Shown: in pieces, positions 24,340 through 37,940 of the stretch | How the letters are laid out: each line of letters starts with the position of its first letter | Numbering within the stretch: the first letter of the stretch is position 1 | Notes under the pieces: model-generated | The model's database searches: none | The model's input: only the letters and a program-made list of their open reading frames with translations | Told to the model about the DNA's origin: nothing | Made by a program: the position numbers and the translations under genes | Assembly: GCF_051020985.1 (NCBI RefSeq) | Contig: NW_027475164.1 | Coordinates: forward strand, 310,001 to 374,000 | Length of the DNA: 64,000 nucleotides | Direction: 5' to 3' | From: Nomia melanderi | Lineage: Eukaryota > Arthropoda > Insecta > Hymenoptera > Halictidae

Positions 24340-25225
24340 CTGGTGTTCCGAGGTCATTCCCGCTGCCCAGATTCATGCGCCAGGGCCTCCTACAGACAAA
24401 GCACTTTGATTTATTGCGCTATATCTAATAGCACCCGAGATATCACCAGATATATATTGGACTTTTCCCTGACCCTGAGTGTCCGGCACCATGAGACGGT
24501 GGTTTTCTCGGCCTCTGGTGGTCCGAGGTCGTTCCCGCTGGCCAGATTCATGCGCCAGGGCCTTCTACAGACAACGCTCTTTGATTTATTGCGCTATCTC
24601 TAATGGCACCCGAGATATCACCAGATATATATTGCATTTTTCCCTGACCCTGAGTGTCCGGCCCCATGTGACTGTGGTTTTCTCGGCCCCTGGTGTTTCG
24701 AGGTCGTCCGAGCTGCACAGATTCATGCGCCAGGGCCTCCTACAGACAATGCACTTTGATTTATTGTGCTATCTGTAATAGCACCCGAGATATCACCGGA
24801 TATGTATTTGATTTTTCCCCGACCCTGAGTGTCCGGTCCCATGAGATGATGGTTTTCTGGTCCCCTGTTGGCCCGAGGCCGTTCCCGCTGCACAGATGCA
24901 TGCGCCAGGGCCTCCTGCAAATAATTCACTTTGGTTTATAGCGCTATCTCTAATAACACCCGTGATTTAACCAGATATATATTGGATTTTTCCCTGAACC
25001 TGAGTGTCCGGCCCCATGAGACGGTGGTTGTCTCGTCCCCTGGTGGTCCGAGGTCGTTCCCCCTGCACAGATTCATGCGCCAGGGCCTCCTACAGACAAT
25101 GCACTTTGATTTATTACCCTATCTGTAATAGCACCCGAGATATCACCAGATACATATTTGATTTTTCCCTGACCCTGAGTCTCCAGCACCATGAGACGGT
25201 GGTTTTCTCGGCCCCTGGTGGTCCG
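24340..25225 (+). repeat. 0.9-kb segment duplicated at 31165-32050
   Basis: Matches at exactly 39 monomers (6825 bp). Private shared markers are gcgctatatctaat, attggacttttccc, ctcggcctctgg, acaacgctctttg, ggtcccctgttggcccg and agatacatatttg. Differences include ctccagcacc here versus ctccggcacc. Confidence 0.9.
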
Positions 25226-25320
25226 AGGTCGTTCGAGCTGCAAAGATTCATGCGCCAGGGCCTCCTACAGACAAAGCACTTTCATTTATTGCGCTATCTC
25301 TAATAGCACCCGAGATATCG

Positions 25321-26209
25321 CCAGATATATATTGGATTTTCCCCTGACCCTGAGTGTCCGGCCCCATGAGACGGTGGTTTTCTCGGCCCCTGGTGTTCCG
25401 AGGTCGTTCCCGCTGCACAGATTCATGCGCCAGGGCCTCCTACAGACAATGCACTTTGATTTATTGCGCTATCTGTAATAGCACCCGAGATATCACCAGA
25501 TATATATTGGATTTTTGCCTGACCCTGAGTTCTCGGCCCCATGAGACTGTGGTTTTCGCGGCCCCTGGTGGTCCGAGGTCGTTCCCGCTGCACAGATTCA
25601 TGCGCCAGGGCCTCCTGCAGATAATTCACTTTGATTTATTACCCTATCTGTAATAGCACCCGAGATATCACCAGATATATATTTGATTTTTCCCCGACCC
25701 TGAGTCTCCGGCACCATGAGACGGTGGTTCTCTCGGCCCCTGGTGGTCCGAGGTCGTTTGAGCTGCAAAGATTCATGCGCCAGGGCCTCCTACAGACAAA
25801 GCACTTTCATTTATTGCGCTATCTCTAATAGCACCCGAGATATCGCCAGATATATATTGGATTTTCCACTGACCCTGAGTGTCCGGCCCCATGAGACGGT
25901 GGTTTTCTCGGCCCCTGGTGGTCCGAGGTCGTTACCGCTGCACAGATGCATGCGCCAGGGCCTCCTGCAGATAATTCACTTTGTTTTATTGCGCTATCTC
26001 TAATAGCACCCGAGATATCACCAGATATATATTCGATTTTCCCCTGACCCTGAGTGTCCGGCCCCATGTGACTGTGGTTTTCTCGGCCCCTGGTGCTCCG
26101 AGGTCGTCCGAGCTGCACAGATTCATGCGCCAGGGCCTCCTACAGACAATGCACTTTGATTTATTGTGCTATCTGTAATAGCACCCGAGATATCACCAGA
26201 TATATATTG
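25321..26209 (+). repeat. 0.9-kb segment duplicated at 32846-33734
   Basis: Matches at exactly 43 monomers (7525 bp). Private shared markers are tttttgcctgacc, gagttctcggcccc, ggttttcgcggcccc, gtcgtttgagctgc, cactttgttttattg and tggtgctccgagg. Single-base differences are few. Confidence 0.9.
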
Positions 26210-26629
26210 CATTTTTCCCTGACCCTGAGTGTCCGGCCCCATGAGACTGTGGATTTCTCGTCCCCTGGTGTTCCGAGGTCATTCCCGCTGGCCAGATTCA
26301 TTCGCCAGGGCCTCCTACAGACAATGCACTTTCATTTATTGTGCTATCTGTAATAGCACCCGAGATATCACCAGATATATATTGGATTTTTCCATGACCC
26401 TGAGTGTCCGGCCCCATGAGATGATGGTTTTCTCGTCCCCTGGTGGTCCGAGGTCGTTCCCGCTGCACAGATGCATTCGCCAGTGCCTCCTACAGACAAT
26501 GCACTTTGATTTATTGCGCTATCAGCAATAGCACCCGAGATATCACCAGACATATATTGGATATTCCCCTGACCCTGAGTGTCCGGCCCCATGAGACTGA
26601 GGTTTTCTCGGCCCCTGGTGGTCCGCGTT

Positions 26630-28135
26630 CGTTCCCGCTGCACAGATGCATGCGCCAGGGCCTCCTGCAGATAATTCACTTTGGTTAATTGCGCTATCTA
26701 TAATAGCACCCGAGATATCACCAGATAAATATTGGATTTTGCCCTGACCCTGAGTGTCCGGCCCCATGAGACGGTGGGTGTCTCGGCCCCTGGTGGTCCG
26801 AGGTCGATCCTGCTGCACAGATACATGCGCCAGGGCCTCCTACAGACAATCCACTCTGATTTATTGCGCTATCTGTAATAGCACCCGAGATATCACCAGA
26901 TATATGTTGGATTTTTCCCTGACCCTGAGTGTCCGACTCCACGAGACGGTGGTTTTCTCGGCCACTGTTGGTCCGAGGTCGTTCCCGCTGCACAGATTCA
27001 TGCGCTAGGGCCTCCTGCAGACAATGCACTTTGATTTATCGCGCTATCTCAAATAGCACCCGAGATATCACCAGATATATATTGGATTTTCCCCTGACCC
27101 TGAGTGTCCTGCCCCATGTGACTGTGGTTTCCTCGGCCCCTGGTGGTCTGAGGTCGTTCCCGCTGCACAGATTCATGCGCCAGGGCCTCCTGCAGATAAT
27201 TCACTTTGATTTATTGCGCTACCTGTAATAGCACCCGAGATATCACCAGATATATATTGGATTTTCCCCTGACCCTGAGTGTCCGGCCCCATGAGACTGT
27301 GGTTTTCTCGGCCCCTGGTGGTCCGAGGTCGTTCCCACTGCACAGATTCATGCGCCAGGGCCTCCTACAGACAATGAACTTTGATTTATTGCGATATCTG
27401 TAATAGCACCCGAGATATCACCAGATATATATTGGATTTTTCCCTGACCCTGAGTGTCCGGCCCCATGTGTCGTTGGTTTTCTCGGCCCCTGGTGATCCG
27501 AGGTCGTTCGAGCTGCAAAGATTCATGCGCCAGGGCCTCCTACAGACAAAGCACTTTCATTTATTGCGCTATCTCTAATAGCACCCGAGATATCGCCAGA
27601 TATATATTGGATTTTCCCCTGACCCTGAGTGTCCGGCCCCATGAGACGGTGGTTTTCTCGGCCCCTGGTGGTCCGAGGTCGTTACCGCTGCACAGATGCA
27701 TGCGCCAGGGCCTCCTGCAGATAATTCACTTTGGTTTATTGCGCTATCTCTAATAGCACCCGAGATATCACCAGATATATATTCGATTTTCCCCTGACCC
27801 TGAGTGTCCGGCCCCATGTGACTGTGGTTTTCTCGGCCCCTGGTGTTCCGAGGTCGTCCGAGCTGCACAGATTCATGCGCCAGGGCCTCCTACAGACAAT
27901 GCACTTTGATTTATTGTGCTATCTGTAATAGCACCCGAGATATCACCAGATATATATTGGATTTTTCCCTGACCCTGAGTGTCCGGCCCCATGAGACGGT
28001 GGTTTTCTCGGCCCCTGGTGGTCCGAGGTCGTTCCCGCTGCACAGATTCATGCGCCAGGGCCTCCTGCAGACAATGCACTTTGATTTATTGCGCTATCTG
28101 TAATAGCACCCGAGATATCACCAGATATATATTGG
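26630..28135 (+). repeat. 1.5-kb segment duplicated from or to 18395-19900
   Basis: Partner of 18395-19900. Carries its own changes: agataaatattgg, gatcctgctgc, gatacatgcg and catgtgactgtggtttcc. The match ends at about 28135, where this copy turns to attggattattccctgaacc. Confidence 0.9.
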
Positions 28136-28884
28136 ATTATTCCCTGAACCTGAGCGTCCGGCCCCATGAGACGGTGGTTTTCTCGGCCCGTGGTGGTCCG
28201 TGGTCGTTCCCGCTGCACAGATTCTTGCGCCAGGGCCTCCTTCAGATAATTCACTTTGGCTTATTGCGCTATCTCTAATAGCAGCCGAGATATCACCAGA
28301 TATATATTGGATTTTCCCCTGACCCTGAGTGTCCGGCCCCATGAGGTTGTGGTTTTCTCGGCCCCTGGTGGTCCGAGGTCGTTCCCGCTGGCCAGATTCA
28401 TGCGCCAGGGCCTTCTACAGACAACGCACTTTGATTTATTGCGCTATCTCTAATGGCACCCGAGATATCACCAGATATATATTGCATTATTCCCTGTCCC
28501 TGAGTGTCCGGCCCCATGAGACGGTGGTTTTCTCGGCCCCTGGTGGTCCGAGGTCGTCCGAGCTGCACAGATTCATGCGCCAGGGCCTCCTACAGACAAT
28601 CCACTTTGGTTTATTGCGCTATCTGTAATAGCACCCGAGATATCACCAGATATATACTGGATTTTTCCCTGACCCTGAGTGTCCGGCCCCATGAGACTGT
28701 GGTTTTCTCGGCCCCTGGTGGTCCGAGGTCGTTCCCGCTGGCCAGATTTATGCGCCAGGGCCTCCTACAGACAATGCACTTTAATTTATTGCGCTATCTG
28801 TAATAGCACCCGAGATATCACCAGATATATATTTGATTTTTCCCAGACCCTGAGTGTCCGGCCCCATGAGACGGTGGTTTTCTC

Positions 28885-29533
28885 GGCCCCTGGTGGTCCG
28901 AGGTCGTTACCGCTGCACAGATGCATGCGCCAGGGCCTCCTGCAGATAATTCACTTTGGTTTATTGCGCTATCTCTAATAGCACCCGAGACATCACCAGA
29001 TATGAATTGGATTTTCCCCTGACCCTGGGTGTCCGGCCCCATGAGACGGTGTCTTTCTCGGCCTCTGGTGTTCCGAGGTCGTTCCCGCTGCACAGACTCA
29101 TGCGCGAGGGCCTCCTACAGACAATGCACTTTGATTTATTGTGCTATCTGTAATAGCACCCGAGATATCACCAGATATATATTGGATTATTCCCTGAATC
29201 TGAGTGTCCGGCCCCATGAGACGGTGGTTTTCTCGGCCCGTGGTGGACCGAGGTCGTTCCCGCTGCACAGATTCATGCGCCAGGGCCTCCTGCAAATAAT
29301 TCACTTTGGTTTATAGCGCTATCTCTAATAACACCCGTGATTTAACCAGATATATATTGGATTTTTCCCTGACCCTGAGTGTCCGGCCCCATGAGACGGT
29401 GGTTGTCTCGGCCCCTGGTGGTCCGAGGTCGTTCCCACTGCACAGATTCATGCGCCAGGGCCTCCTACAGACAATGAACTTTGATTTATTGCGATATCTG
29501 TAATAGCACCCGAGATATCACCAGATATATATT
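28885..29533 (+). repeat. 0.65-kb segment duplicated at 32035-32683
   Basis: Matches at exactly 18 monomers (3150 bp). Shared private markers are gagacatcaccag, agatatgaattgg, accctgggtgtcc, cggtgtctttctcgg, cacagactcatgcgcgagg and the D unit. One visible difference is gcctctgg here versus gcccctgg. Confidence 0.9.
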
Positions 29534-30120
29534 GGATTTTTCCCTGACCCTGAGTGTCCGGCCCCATGTGTCGTTGGTTTTCTCGGCCCCTGGTGATCCG
29601 AGGTCGTTCCCGCTGCACAGGTTCATGCGCCAGGGCCTCCTACAGACAATGCACTTTGATTTATTACCCTATCTGTAATAGCACCCGAGATATCACCAGA
29701 TATATATTTGATTTTTCCCTGACCCTGAGTCTCCGGCACCATGAGACGGTGGTTTTCTCGGCCCCTGGTGGTCCGAGGTCGTTCGAGCTGCAAAGATTCA
29801 TGCGCCAGGGCCTCCTACAGACAAAGCACTTTCATTTATTGCGCTATCTCTAATAGCACCCGAGATATCGCCAGATATATATTGGATTTTCCCCTGACCC
29901 TGAGTGTCCGGCCCCATGAGACGGTGGTTTTCTCGGCCCCTGGTGTTCCGAGGTCGTTCCCGCTGCACAGATTCATGCGCCAGGGCCTCCTACAGACAAT
30001 GCACTTTGATTTATTGCGGTATCTGTAATAGCACCCGAGATATCACCAGATATATATTGGATTTTTCCATGACCCTGAGTGTCCGGCCCCATGAGATGAT
30101 GGTTTTCTCGTCCCCTGGTG
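29270..30120 (+). repeat. 0.85-kb segment, partner of 22970-23820
   Basis: Second copy of the 23.0-kb segment. It begins the colinear block that repeats 23.0-26.5 kb with insertions. Confidence 0.9.
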
Positions 30121-31164
30121 ATCCGAGGTCGTTCCCGCTGCACAGATGCATTCGCCAGTGCCTCCTACAGACAATGCGCTTTGATTTATTGCGCTATCTG
30201 CAATAGCACCCGAGATATCACCAGACATATATTGGATATTCCCCTGACCCTGAGTGTCCGGCCCCATGAGACTGAGGTTTTCGCGGCCCCTGGTGGTCCG
30301 AGGTCGTTCCCGCTGCACAGATTCATGCGCCAGGGCCTCCTGCAGATAATTCACTTTGATTTATTACCCTATCTGTAATAGCACCCGAGATATCACCAGA
30401 TATATGTTTGATTTTTCCCCGACCCTGAGTCTCCGGCACCATGAGACGGTGGTTTTCTCGGCCCCTGGTGGTCCGAGGTCGTTACCGCTGCACAGATGCA
30501 TGCGCCAGGGCCTCCTGCAGATAATTCACTTTGGTTTATTGCGCTATCTCTAATGGCACCCGAGATATCACCAGATATATATTCGATTTTCCCCTGACCC
30601 TGAGTGTCCGGCCCCATGAGACGGTGGTTTTCTCGGCCCCTGGTGGTCCGAGGTCGTTCCCGCTGGCCAGATTCATGCGCCAGGGCCTCCTACAGACAAT
30701 GCACTTTGATTTATTGTGCTATCTGTAATAGCACCCGAGATATCACCAGATATATATTGGATTATTCCCTGAATCTGAGTGTCCGGCCCCATGAGACGGT
30801 GGTTTTCTCGGCCCGTGGTGGACCGAGGTCGTTCCCGCTGCACAGATTCATGCGCCAGGGCCTCCTGCAGATAATTCACTTTGGCTTATTGCGCTATCTC
30901 TAATAGCAGCCGAGATATCGCCAGATATATATTGGATTTTCCCCTGACCCTGAGTGTCCGGCCCCATGAGACGGTGGTTTTCTCGGCCCCTGGTGGTCCG
31001 AGGTCGTTCCCGCTGGCCAGATTCATGCGCCAGGGCCTTCTACAGACAACGCTCTTTGATTTATTGCGCTATCTCTAATGGCACCCGAGATATCACCAGA
31101 TATATATTGCATTTTTCCCTGACCCTGAGTGTCCGGCCCCATGAGACTGTGGTTTTCTCGGACC

Positions 31165-32050
31165 CTGGTGTTCCGAGGTCATTCCCGCTGCCCAGATTCA
31201 TGCGCCAGGGCCTCCTACAGACAAAGCACTTTGATTTATTGCGCTATATCTAATAGCACCCGAGATATCACCAGATATATATTGGACTTTTCCCTGACCC
31301 TGAGTGTCCGGCACCATGAGACGGTGGTTTTCTCGGCCTCTGGTGGTCCGAGGTCGTTCCCGCTGGCCAGATTCATGCGCCAGGGCCTTCTACAGACAAC
31401 GCTCTTTGATTTATTGCGCTATCTCTAATGGCACCCGAGATATCACCAGATATATATTGCATTTTTCCCTGACCCTGAGTGTCCGGCCCCATGTGACTGT
31501 GGTTTTCTCGGCCCCTGGTGTTTCGAGGTCGTCCGAGCTGCACAGATTCATGCGCCAGGGCCTCCTACAGACAATGCACTTTGATTTATTGTGCTATCTG
31601 TAATAGCACCCGAGATATCACCGGATATGTATTTGATTTTTCCCCGACCCTGAGTGTCCGGTCCCATGAGATGATGGTTTTCTGGTCCCCTGTTGGCCCG
31701 AGGCCGTTCCCGCTGCACAGATGCATGCGCCAGGGCCTCCTGCAAATAATTCACTTTGGTTTATAGCGCTATCTCTAATAACACCCGTGATTTAACCAGA
31801 TATATATTGGATTTTTCCATGAACCTGAGTGTCCGGCCCCATGAGACGGTGGTTGTCTCGTCCCCTGGTGGTCCGAGGTCGTTCCCCCTGCACAGATTCA
31901 TGCGCCAGGGCCTCCTACAGACAATGCACTTTGATTTATTACCCTATCTGTAATAGCACCCGAGATATCACCAGATACATATTTGATTTTTCCCTGACCC
32001 TGAGTCTCCGGCACCATGAGACGGTGGTTTTCTCGGCCCCTGGTGGTCCG
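31165..32050 (+). repeat. 0.9-kb segment, partner of 24340-25225
   Basis: Second copy of the 24.3-kb segment. Compared with the preceding pair, the offset has grown by 525 bp (three monomers), marking an insertion here or a loss in the other copy. Confidence 0.9.
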
Positions 32051-32683
32051 AGGTCGTTACCGCTGCACAGATGCATGCGCCAGGGCCTCCTGCAGATAAT
32101 TCACTTTGGTTTATTGCGCTATCTCTAATAGCACCCGAGACATCACCAGATATGAATTGGATTTTCCCCTGACCCTGGGTGTCCGGCCCCATGAGACGGT
32201 GTCTTTCTCGGCCCCTGGTGTTCCGAGGTCGTTCCCGCTGCACAGACTCATGCGCGAGGGCCTCCTACAGACAATGCACTTTGATTTATTGTGCTATCTG
32301 TAATAGCACCCGAGATATCACCAGATATATATTGGATTATTCCCTGAATCTGAGTGTCCGGCCCCATGAGACGGTGGTTTTCTCGGCCCGTGGTGGACCG
32401 AGGTCGTTCCCGCTGCACAGATTCATGCGCCAGGGCCTCCTGCAAATAATTCACTTTGGTTTATAGCGCTATCTCTAATAACACCCGTGATTTAACCAGA
32501 TATATATTGGATTTTTCCCTGACCCTGAGTGTCCGGCCCCATGAGACGGTGGTTGTCTCGGCCCCTGGTGGTCCGAGGTCGTTCCCACTGCACAGATTCA
32601 TGCGCCAGGGCCTCCTACAGACAATGAACTTTGATTTATTGCGATATCTGTAATAGCACCCGAGATATCACCAGATATATATT
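32035..32683 (+). repeat. 0.65-kb segment, partner of 28885-29533
   Basis: Second copy of the 28.9-kb segment. It sits exactly in the gap where the colinear 23-26 kb copy is interrupted (32050-32846), so it accounts for most of that four-monomer insertion. Confidence 0.88.
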
Positions 32684-32845
32684 GCATTTTTCCCTGACCC
32701 TGAGTGTCCGGCCCCATGAGACTGTGGTTTTCTCGGACCCTGGTGTTCCGAGGTCATTCCCGCTGCCCAGATTCATGCGCCAGGGCCTCCTACAGACAAA
32801 GCACTTTGATTTATTGCGCTATATCTAATAGCACCCGAGATATCA

Positions 32846-33734
32846 CCAGATATATATTGGATTTTCCCCTGACCCTGAGTGTCCGGCCCCATGAGACGGT
32901 GGTTTTCTCGGCCCCTGGTGTTCCGAGGTCGTTCCCGCTGCACAGATTCATGCGCCAGGGCCTCCTACAGACAATGCACTTTGATTTATTGCGCTATCTG
33001 TAATAGCACCCGAGATATCACCAGATATATATTGGATTTTTGCCTGACCCTGAGTTCTCGGCCCCATGAGACTGTGGTTTTCGCGGCCCCTGGTGGTCCG
33101 AGGTCGTTCCCGCTGCACAGATTCATGCGCCAGGGCCTCCTGCAGATAATTCACTTTGATTTATTACCCTATCTGTAATAGCACCCGAGATATCACCAGA
33201 TATATATTTGATTTTTCCCCGACCCTGAGTCTCCGGCACCATGAGACGGTGGTTTTCTCGGCCCCTGGTGGTCCGAGGTCGTTTGAGCTGCAAAGATTCA
33301 TGCGCCAGGGCCTCCTACAGACAAAGCACTTTCATTTATTGCGCTATCTCTAATAGCACCCGAGATATCGCCAGATATATATTGGATTTTCCACTGACCC
33401 TGAGTGTCCGGCCCCATGAGACGGTGGTTTTCTCGGCCCCTGGTGGTCCGAGGTCGTTACCGCTGCACAGATGCATGCGCCAGGGCCTCCTGCAGATAAT
33501 TCACTTTGTTTTATTGCGCTATCTCTAATAGCACCCGAGATATCACCAGATATATATTCGATTTTCCCCTGACCCTGAGTGTCCGGCCCCATGTGACTGT
33601 GGTTTTCTCGGCCCATGGTGCTCCGAGGTCGTCCGAGCTGCACAGATTCATGCGCCAGGGCCTCCTACAGACAATGCACTTTGATTTATTGTGCTATCTG
33701 TAATAGCACCCGAGATATCACCAGATATATATTG
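32846..33734 (+). repeat. 0.9-kb segment, partner of 25321-26209
   Basis: Second copy of the 25.3-kb segment. Carries cggcccatggtgctccg, where the partner has cggcccctggtgctccg. Confidence 0.9.
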
Positions 33735-34761
33735 GATTTTTCCCTGACCCTGAGTGTCCGGCCCCATGAGACGGTGGTTTTCTCGGCCCCTGGTGGTCCG
33801 AGGTCGATCCCGCTGCACAGATTCATGCGCCAGGGCCTCCTTCAGATAATTCACTTTGGCTTATTGCGCTATCTCTAATAGCAGCCGAGATATCACCAGA
33901 TATATATTGGATTTTCCCCTGACCCTGAGTGTCCGGCCCCATGAGGTTGTGGTTTTCTCGGCCCCTGGTGGTCCGAGGTCGTTCCCGCTGGCCAGATTCA
34001 TGCGCCAGGGCCTTCTACAGACAACGCACTTTGATTTATTGCGCTATCTCTAATGGCACCCGAGATATCACCAGATATATATTGCATTTTTCCCTGACCC
34101 TGAGTGTCCGGCCCCATGAGACTGTGGATTTCTCGTCCCCTGGTGTTCCGAGGTCATTCCCGCTGGCCAGATTCATTCGCCAGGGCCTCCTACAGACAAT
34201 GCACTTTCATTTATTGTGCTATCTGTAATAGCACCCGAGATATCACCAGATATATATTGGATTTTTCCATGACCCTGAGTGTCCGGCCCCATGAGATGAT
34301 GGTTTTCTCGTCCCCTGGTGGTCCGAGGTCGTTCCCCCTGCACAGATGCATTCGCCAGTGCCTCCTACAGACAATGCACTTTGATTTATTGAGCTATCTG
34401 CAATAGCACCCGAGATATCACCAGACATATATTGGATATTCCCCTGACCCTGAGTGTCCGGCCCCATGAGACTGAGGTTTTCTCGGCCCCTGGTGGTCCG
34501 CGTTCGTTCCCGCTGCACAGATTCATGCGCCAGGGCCTCCTACAGACCATGCACTTTGATTTATTGCGATATCTGCAATAGCTCCCGAGATATAACCAGA
34601 TATATATTGGATTTTTCCCTGACTCTGAGTGTCCGGCCCCATGAGACGGTGGTTTTCTCGGCCACTGGTGGTCCGAGGTCGTTCCCGCTGCAGGGATTCA
34701 TGCGCCAGGGCCGCCTGCAGATAATTCACTTTGGTTTAGTGCGCTATCTGTAAGAGCACCC

Positions 34762-34936
34762 GAGATATCACCCGATATTTATTGTATTTTTCCCTGACCC
34801 TAACAGTCCGGCCCCATGTGTCGATGGTTTTCTCGGTCCCTCGTGGTCCGAGGTCGATCCGGCTGAACAGATTCATGCGCCAGGGCCTCCTACAGACAAT
34901 GCACTTTGATTTATTGCGCTATCTGTAATAGCACCC
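34762..34936 (+). repeat. Type-G monomer
   Basis: Head gatatcacccgatatttattg, then accctaacagtccggcccc, tgtcgatggttttctcgg, tccctcgtggtccgagg and tcgatccggctgaacag. Its tail is type B (acagacaatgcac). It lies in a stretch of scattered variant units (34.4-35.1 kb). Confidence 0.88.
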
Positions 34937-35112
34937 GAGATATCACCAGATATATATTGGATTTTTCCCTGACCCTGAGTGTCCGACCCCATGAGACGGT
35001 GGTTTTCTCGGCCCCTGGTGGTCCGAGGTAGTTCCTGCTGCAACAGATTCATTCGCCAGTGCCTTCTACAGACAATGCAATTTGATTTATTGCGCTATCT
35101 CTAATAGCACCC
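34937..35112 (+). repeat. 176-bp monomer
   Basis: Has gctgcaacagattcattc where other units read gctgcacagattc, one A more. Also carries gaggtagttcctgctgc, otherwise seen in or near type-F tails, so it may be a chimera of an ordinary head and an F-like tail. Confidence 0.85.
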
Positions 35113-36540
35113 GAGATATCACCAGATATATATTGGATTATTCCCTGTCCCTGAGTGTCCGGCCCCATGAGACGGTGGTTTTCTCGGCCACTGGTGGTCC
35201 GAGGTCGTTCCAGCTGCACAGATTCATGCGCCAGGGCCTCCTACAGACAATGCACTTTGATTTATTGCGCTACCTGTAATAGCACCCGAGATATCACCAG
35301 ATATATATTGGATTTTCCCCTGACCCTGAGTGTCCGGCCCCATGAGACTGTGGTTTTCTCGGCCCCTGGTGGTCCGAGGTCGTTCCCACTGCACAGATTC
35401 ATGCGCCAGGGCCTCCTACAGACAATGAACTTTGATTTATTGCGATATCTGTAATAGCACCCGAGATATCACCAGATATATATTGGATTTTTCCCTGACC
35501 CTGAGTGTCCGGCCCCATGTGTCGTTGGTTTTCTCGGCCCCTGGTGATCCGAGGTCGTTCCCGCTGCACAGGTTCATGCGCCAGGGCCTCCTACAGACAA
35601 TGCACTTTGATTTATTACCCTATCTCTAATAGCACCCGAGATATCGCCAGATATATATTGGATTTTCCCCTGACCCTGAGTGTCCGGCCCCATGAGACGG
35701 TGGTTTTCTCGGCCCCTGGTGTTCCGAGGTCGTTCCCGCTGCACAGATTCATGCGCCAGGGCCTCCTACAGACAATGCACTTTGATTTATTGCGCTATCT
35801 GTAATAGCACCCGAGATATCACCAGATATATATTGGATTTTTCCCTGACCCTGAGTGTCCGGCCCCATGAGACGGTGGTTTTCTCGGCCCCTGGTGGTCC
35901 GAGGTCGTTACCGCTGCACAGATGCATGCGCCAGGGCCTCCTGCAGATAATTCACTTTGGTTTATTGCGCTATCTCTAATAGCACCCGAGATATCACCAG
36001 ATATATATTCGATTTTCCCCTGACCCTGAGTGTCCGGCCCCATGTGACTGTGGTTTTCTCGGCCCCTGGTGTTCCGAGGTCGTCCGTGCTGCACAGATTC
36101 ATGCGCCAGGGCCTCCTACAGACAATGCACTTTGATTTATTGTGCTATCTGTAATAGCACCCGAGATATCACCAGATATATATTGGATTTTTCCCTGACC
36201 CTGAGTGTCCGGCCCCATGAGACTGTGGTTTTCTCGGACCCTGGTGTTCCGAGGTCATTCCCTCTGCACAGATGCATGCGCCAGGGCCTCCTGCAGATAA
36301 TCCACTTTGGTTTATTGCGCTATCTCTAATAGCACCCGAGATATCACCAGATATATATTGGATTTTCCCCTGACCCTGAGTGTCCGGCCCCATGAGACGG
36401 TGGTTTTCTCGGGTCCTGGTGGTCCGAGGTCGTTCGAGCTGCACAGATTCATGCGCCAGTGCCTCCTACAGACAATGCACTTTGATTTATTGCGCTATCT
36501 GCAATAGCACCCGAGATATCACCAGATATATATTGGATAT

Positions 36541-37272
36541 TCCCCTGACCCTGAGTGTCCGGCCCCATGAGACTGTGGTTTTCTCTGCTCCTGGTGGTCC
36601 GAGGTCGTTCCCGCTGCACAGATTCATGCGCGAGGGCCTCCTACAGACAATGCACTTTGATTTATTGCGCTATATGTAATAGCACCCGAGATATCACCGG
36701 ATATGTATTTGATTTTTCCCCGACCCTAAGTGTCCGGCCCCATGAGATGATGGTTTTCTGGTCCCCTGGTGGCCCGAGGCCGTTCCCGCTGCACAGGTTC
36801 ATGCGCCAGGGCCTCCTACAGACAATGCACTTTGATTTATTACCCTATCTGTAATAGCACCCGAGATATCACCAGATATATATTTGATTTTTCCCTGACC
36901 CTGAGTCTCCGGCACCATGAGACGGTGGTTTTCTCGGCCCCTGGTGGTCCGAGGTCGTTCGAGCTGCAAAGATTCATGCGCCAGGGCCTCCTACAGACAA
37001 AGCACTTTCATTTATTGCGCTACCTCTAATAGCACCCGAGATATCGCCAGATATATATTGGATTTTCCCCTGACCCTGAGTGTCCGGCCCCATGAGACGG
37101 TGGTTTTGTCGGCCCCTGGTGTTCCGAGGTCGTTCCCGCTGCACAGATTCATGCGCCAGGGCCTCCTACAGACAATGCACTTTGATTTATTGCGCTATCT
37201 GTAATAGCACCCGAGATACCACCAGATATATATTGGATTTTCCCCTTACCCTGAGTGTCCGGCCCCATGTGA
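36541..37272 (+). repeat. 8-monomer period (1400 bp), copy 1
   Basis: Matches 37941-38672 with no difference noticed. Begins just after ttggatat here and ttcgattt in the other copy. Ends where this copy reads catgtgacggtgg and the other catgtgactgtggg. Confidence 0.88.
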
Positions 37273-37940
37273 CGGTGGTTTTCTCGGCCCCTGGTGGACC
37301 GAGGTCGTTCGAGCTGCACAGATTCATGCGCCAGGGCCTCCTACAGACAAAGCACTTTGATTTGTTGCGCTATCTCTAATAGCACCCGAGATATCGCCAG
37401 ATATATATTGGATTTTCCACTGACCCTGAGTGTCCGGCCCCATGAGACGGTGTTTTTCTCGGCCCCAGGTGTACCGAGGTCGTTCCCGCTGCACAGATTC
37501 ATGCGCCAGGGCCTCCTACAGACAATGCACTTTGATTTATTGCGCTATCTGTAATAGCACCCGAGATATCACCAGATATATATTGGATTTTCCCCTGACC
37601 CTGAGTGTCCGGCCCCATGTGACTGTGGTTTTCTCGGCCCCTGGTGTTCCGAGGTCGTCCGAGCTGCACAGATTCATGCGCCAGGGCCTCCTACAGACAA
37701 TGCACTTTGATTTATTGTGCTATCTGTAATAGCACCCGAGATATCACCAGATATATATTGGATTTTTCCCTGACCCTGAGTGTCCGGCCCCATGAGACGG
37801 TGGTTTTCTCGGCCCCTGGCGGTCCGAGGTCGTTACCGCTGCACAGATGCATGCGCCAGGGCCTCCTGCCGATAATTCACTTTGGTTTATTGCGCTATCT
37901 CGAATAGCACCCGAGATATCACCAGATATATATTCGATTT

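Larger units (their letters stand above)
17777..35112 (+). repeat. Block 3: web of 0.6-1.5 kb duplications
   Basis: Ninety-nine monomers with no single tandem period but many exact or near-exact multi-monomer segments at spacings that are whole numbers of monomers plus known indels. It opens with a fragment of the 12-monomer unit and ends at the 176-bp unit. No gene is present. Confidence 0.9.
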
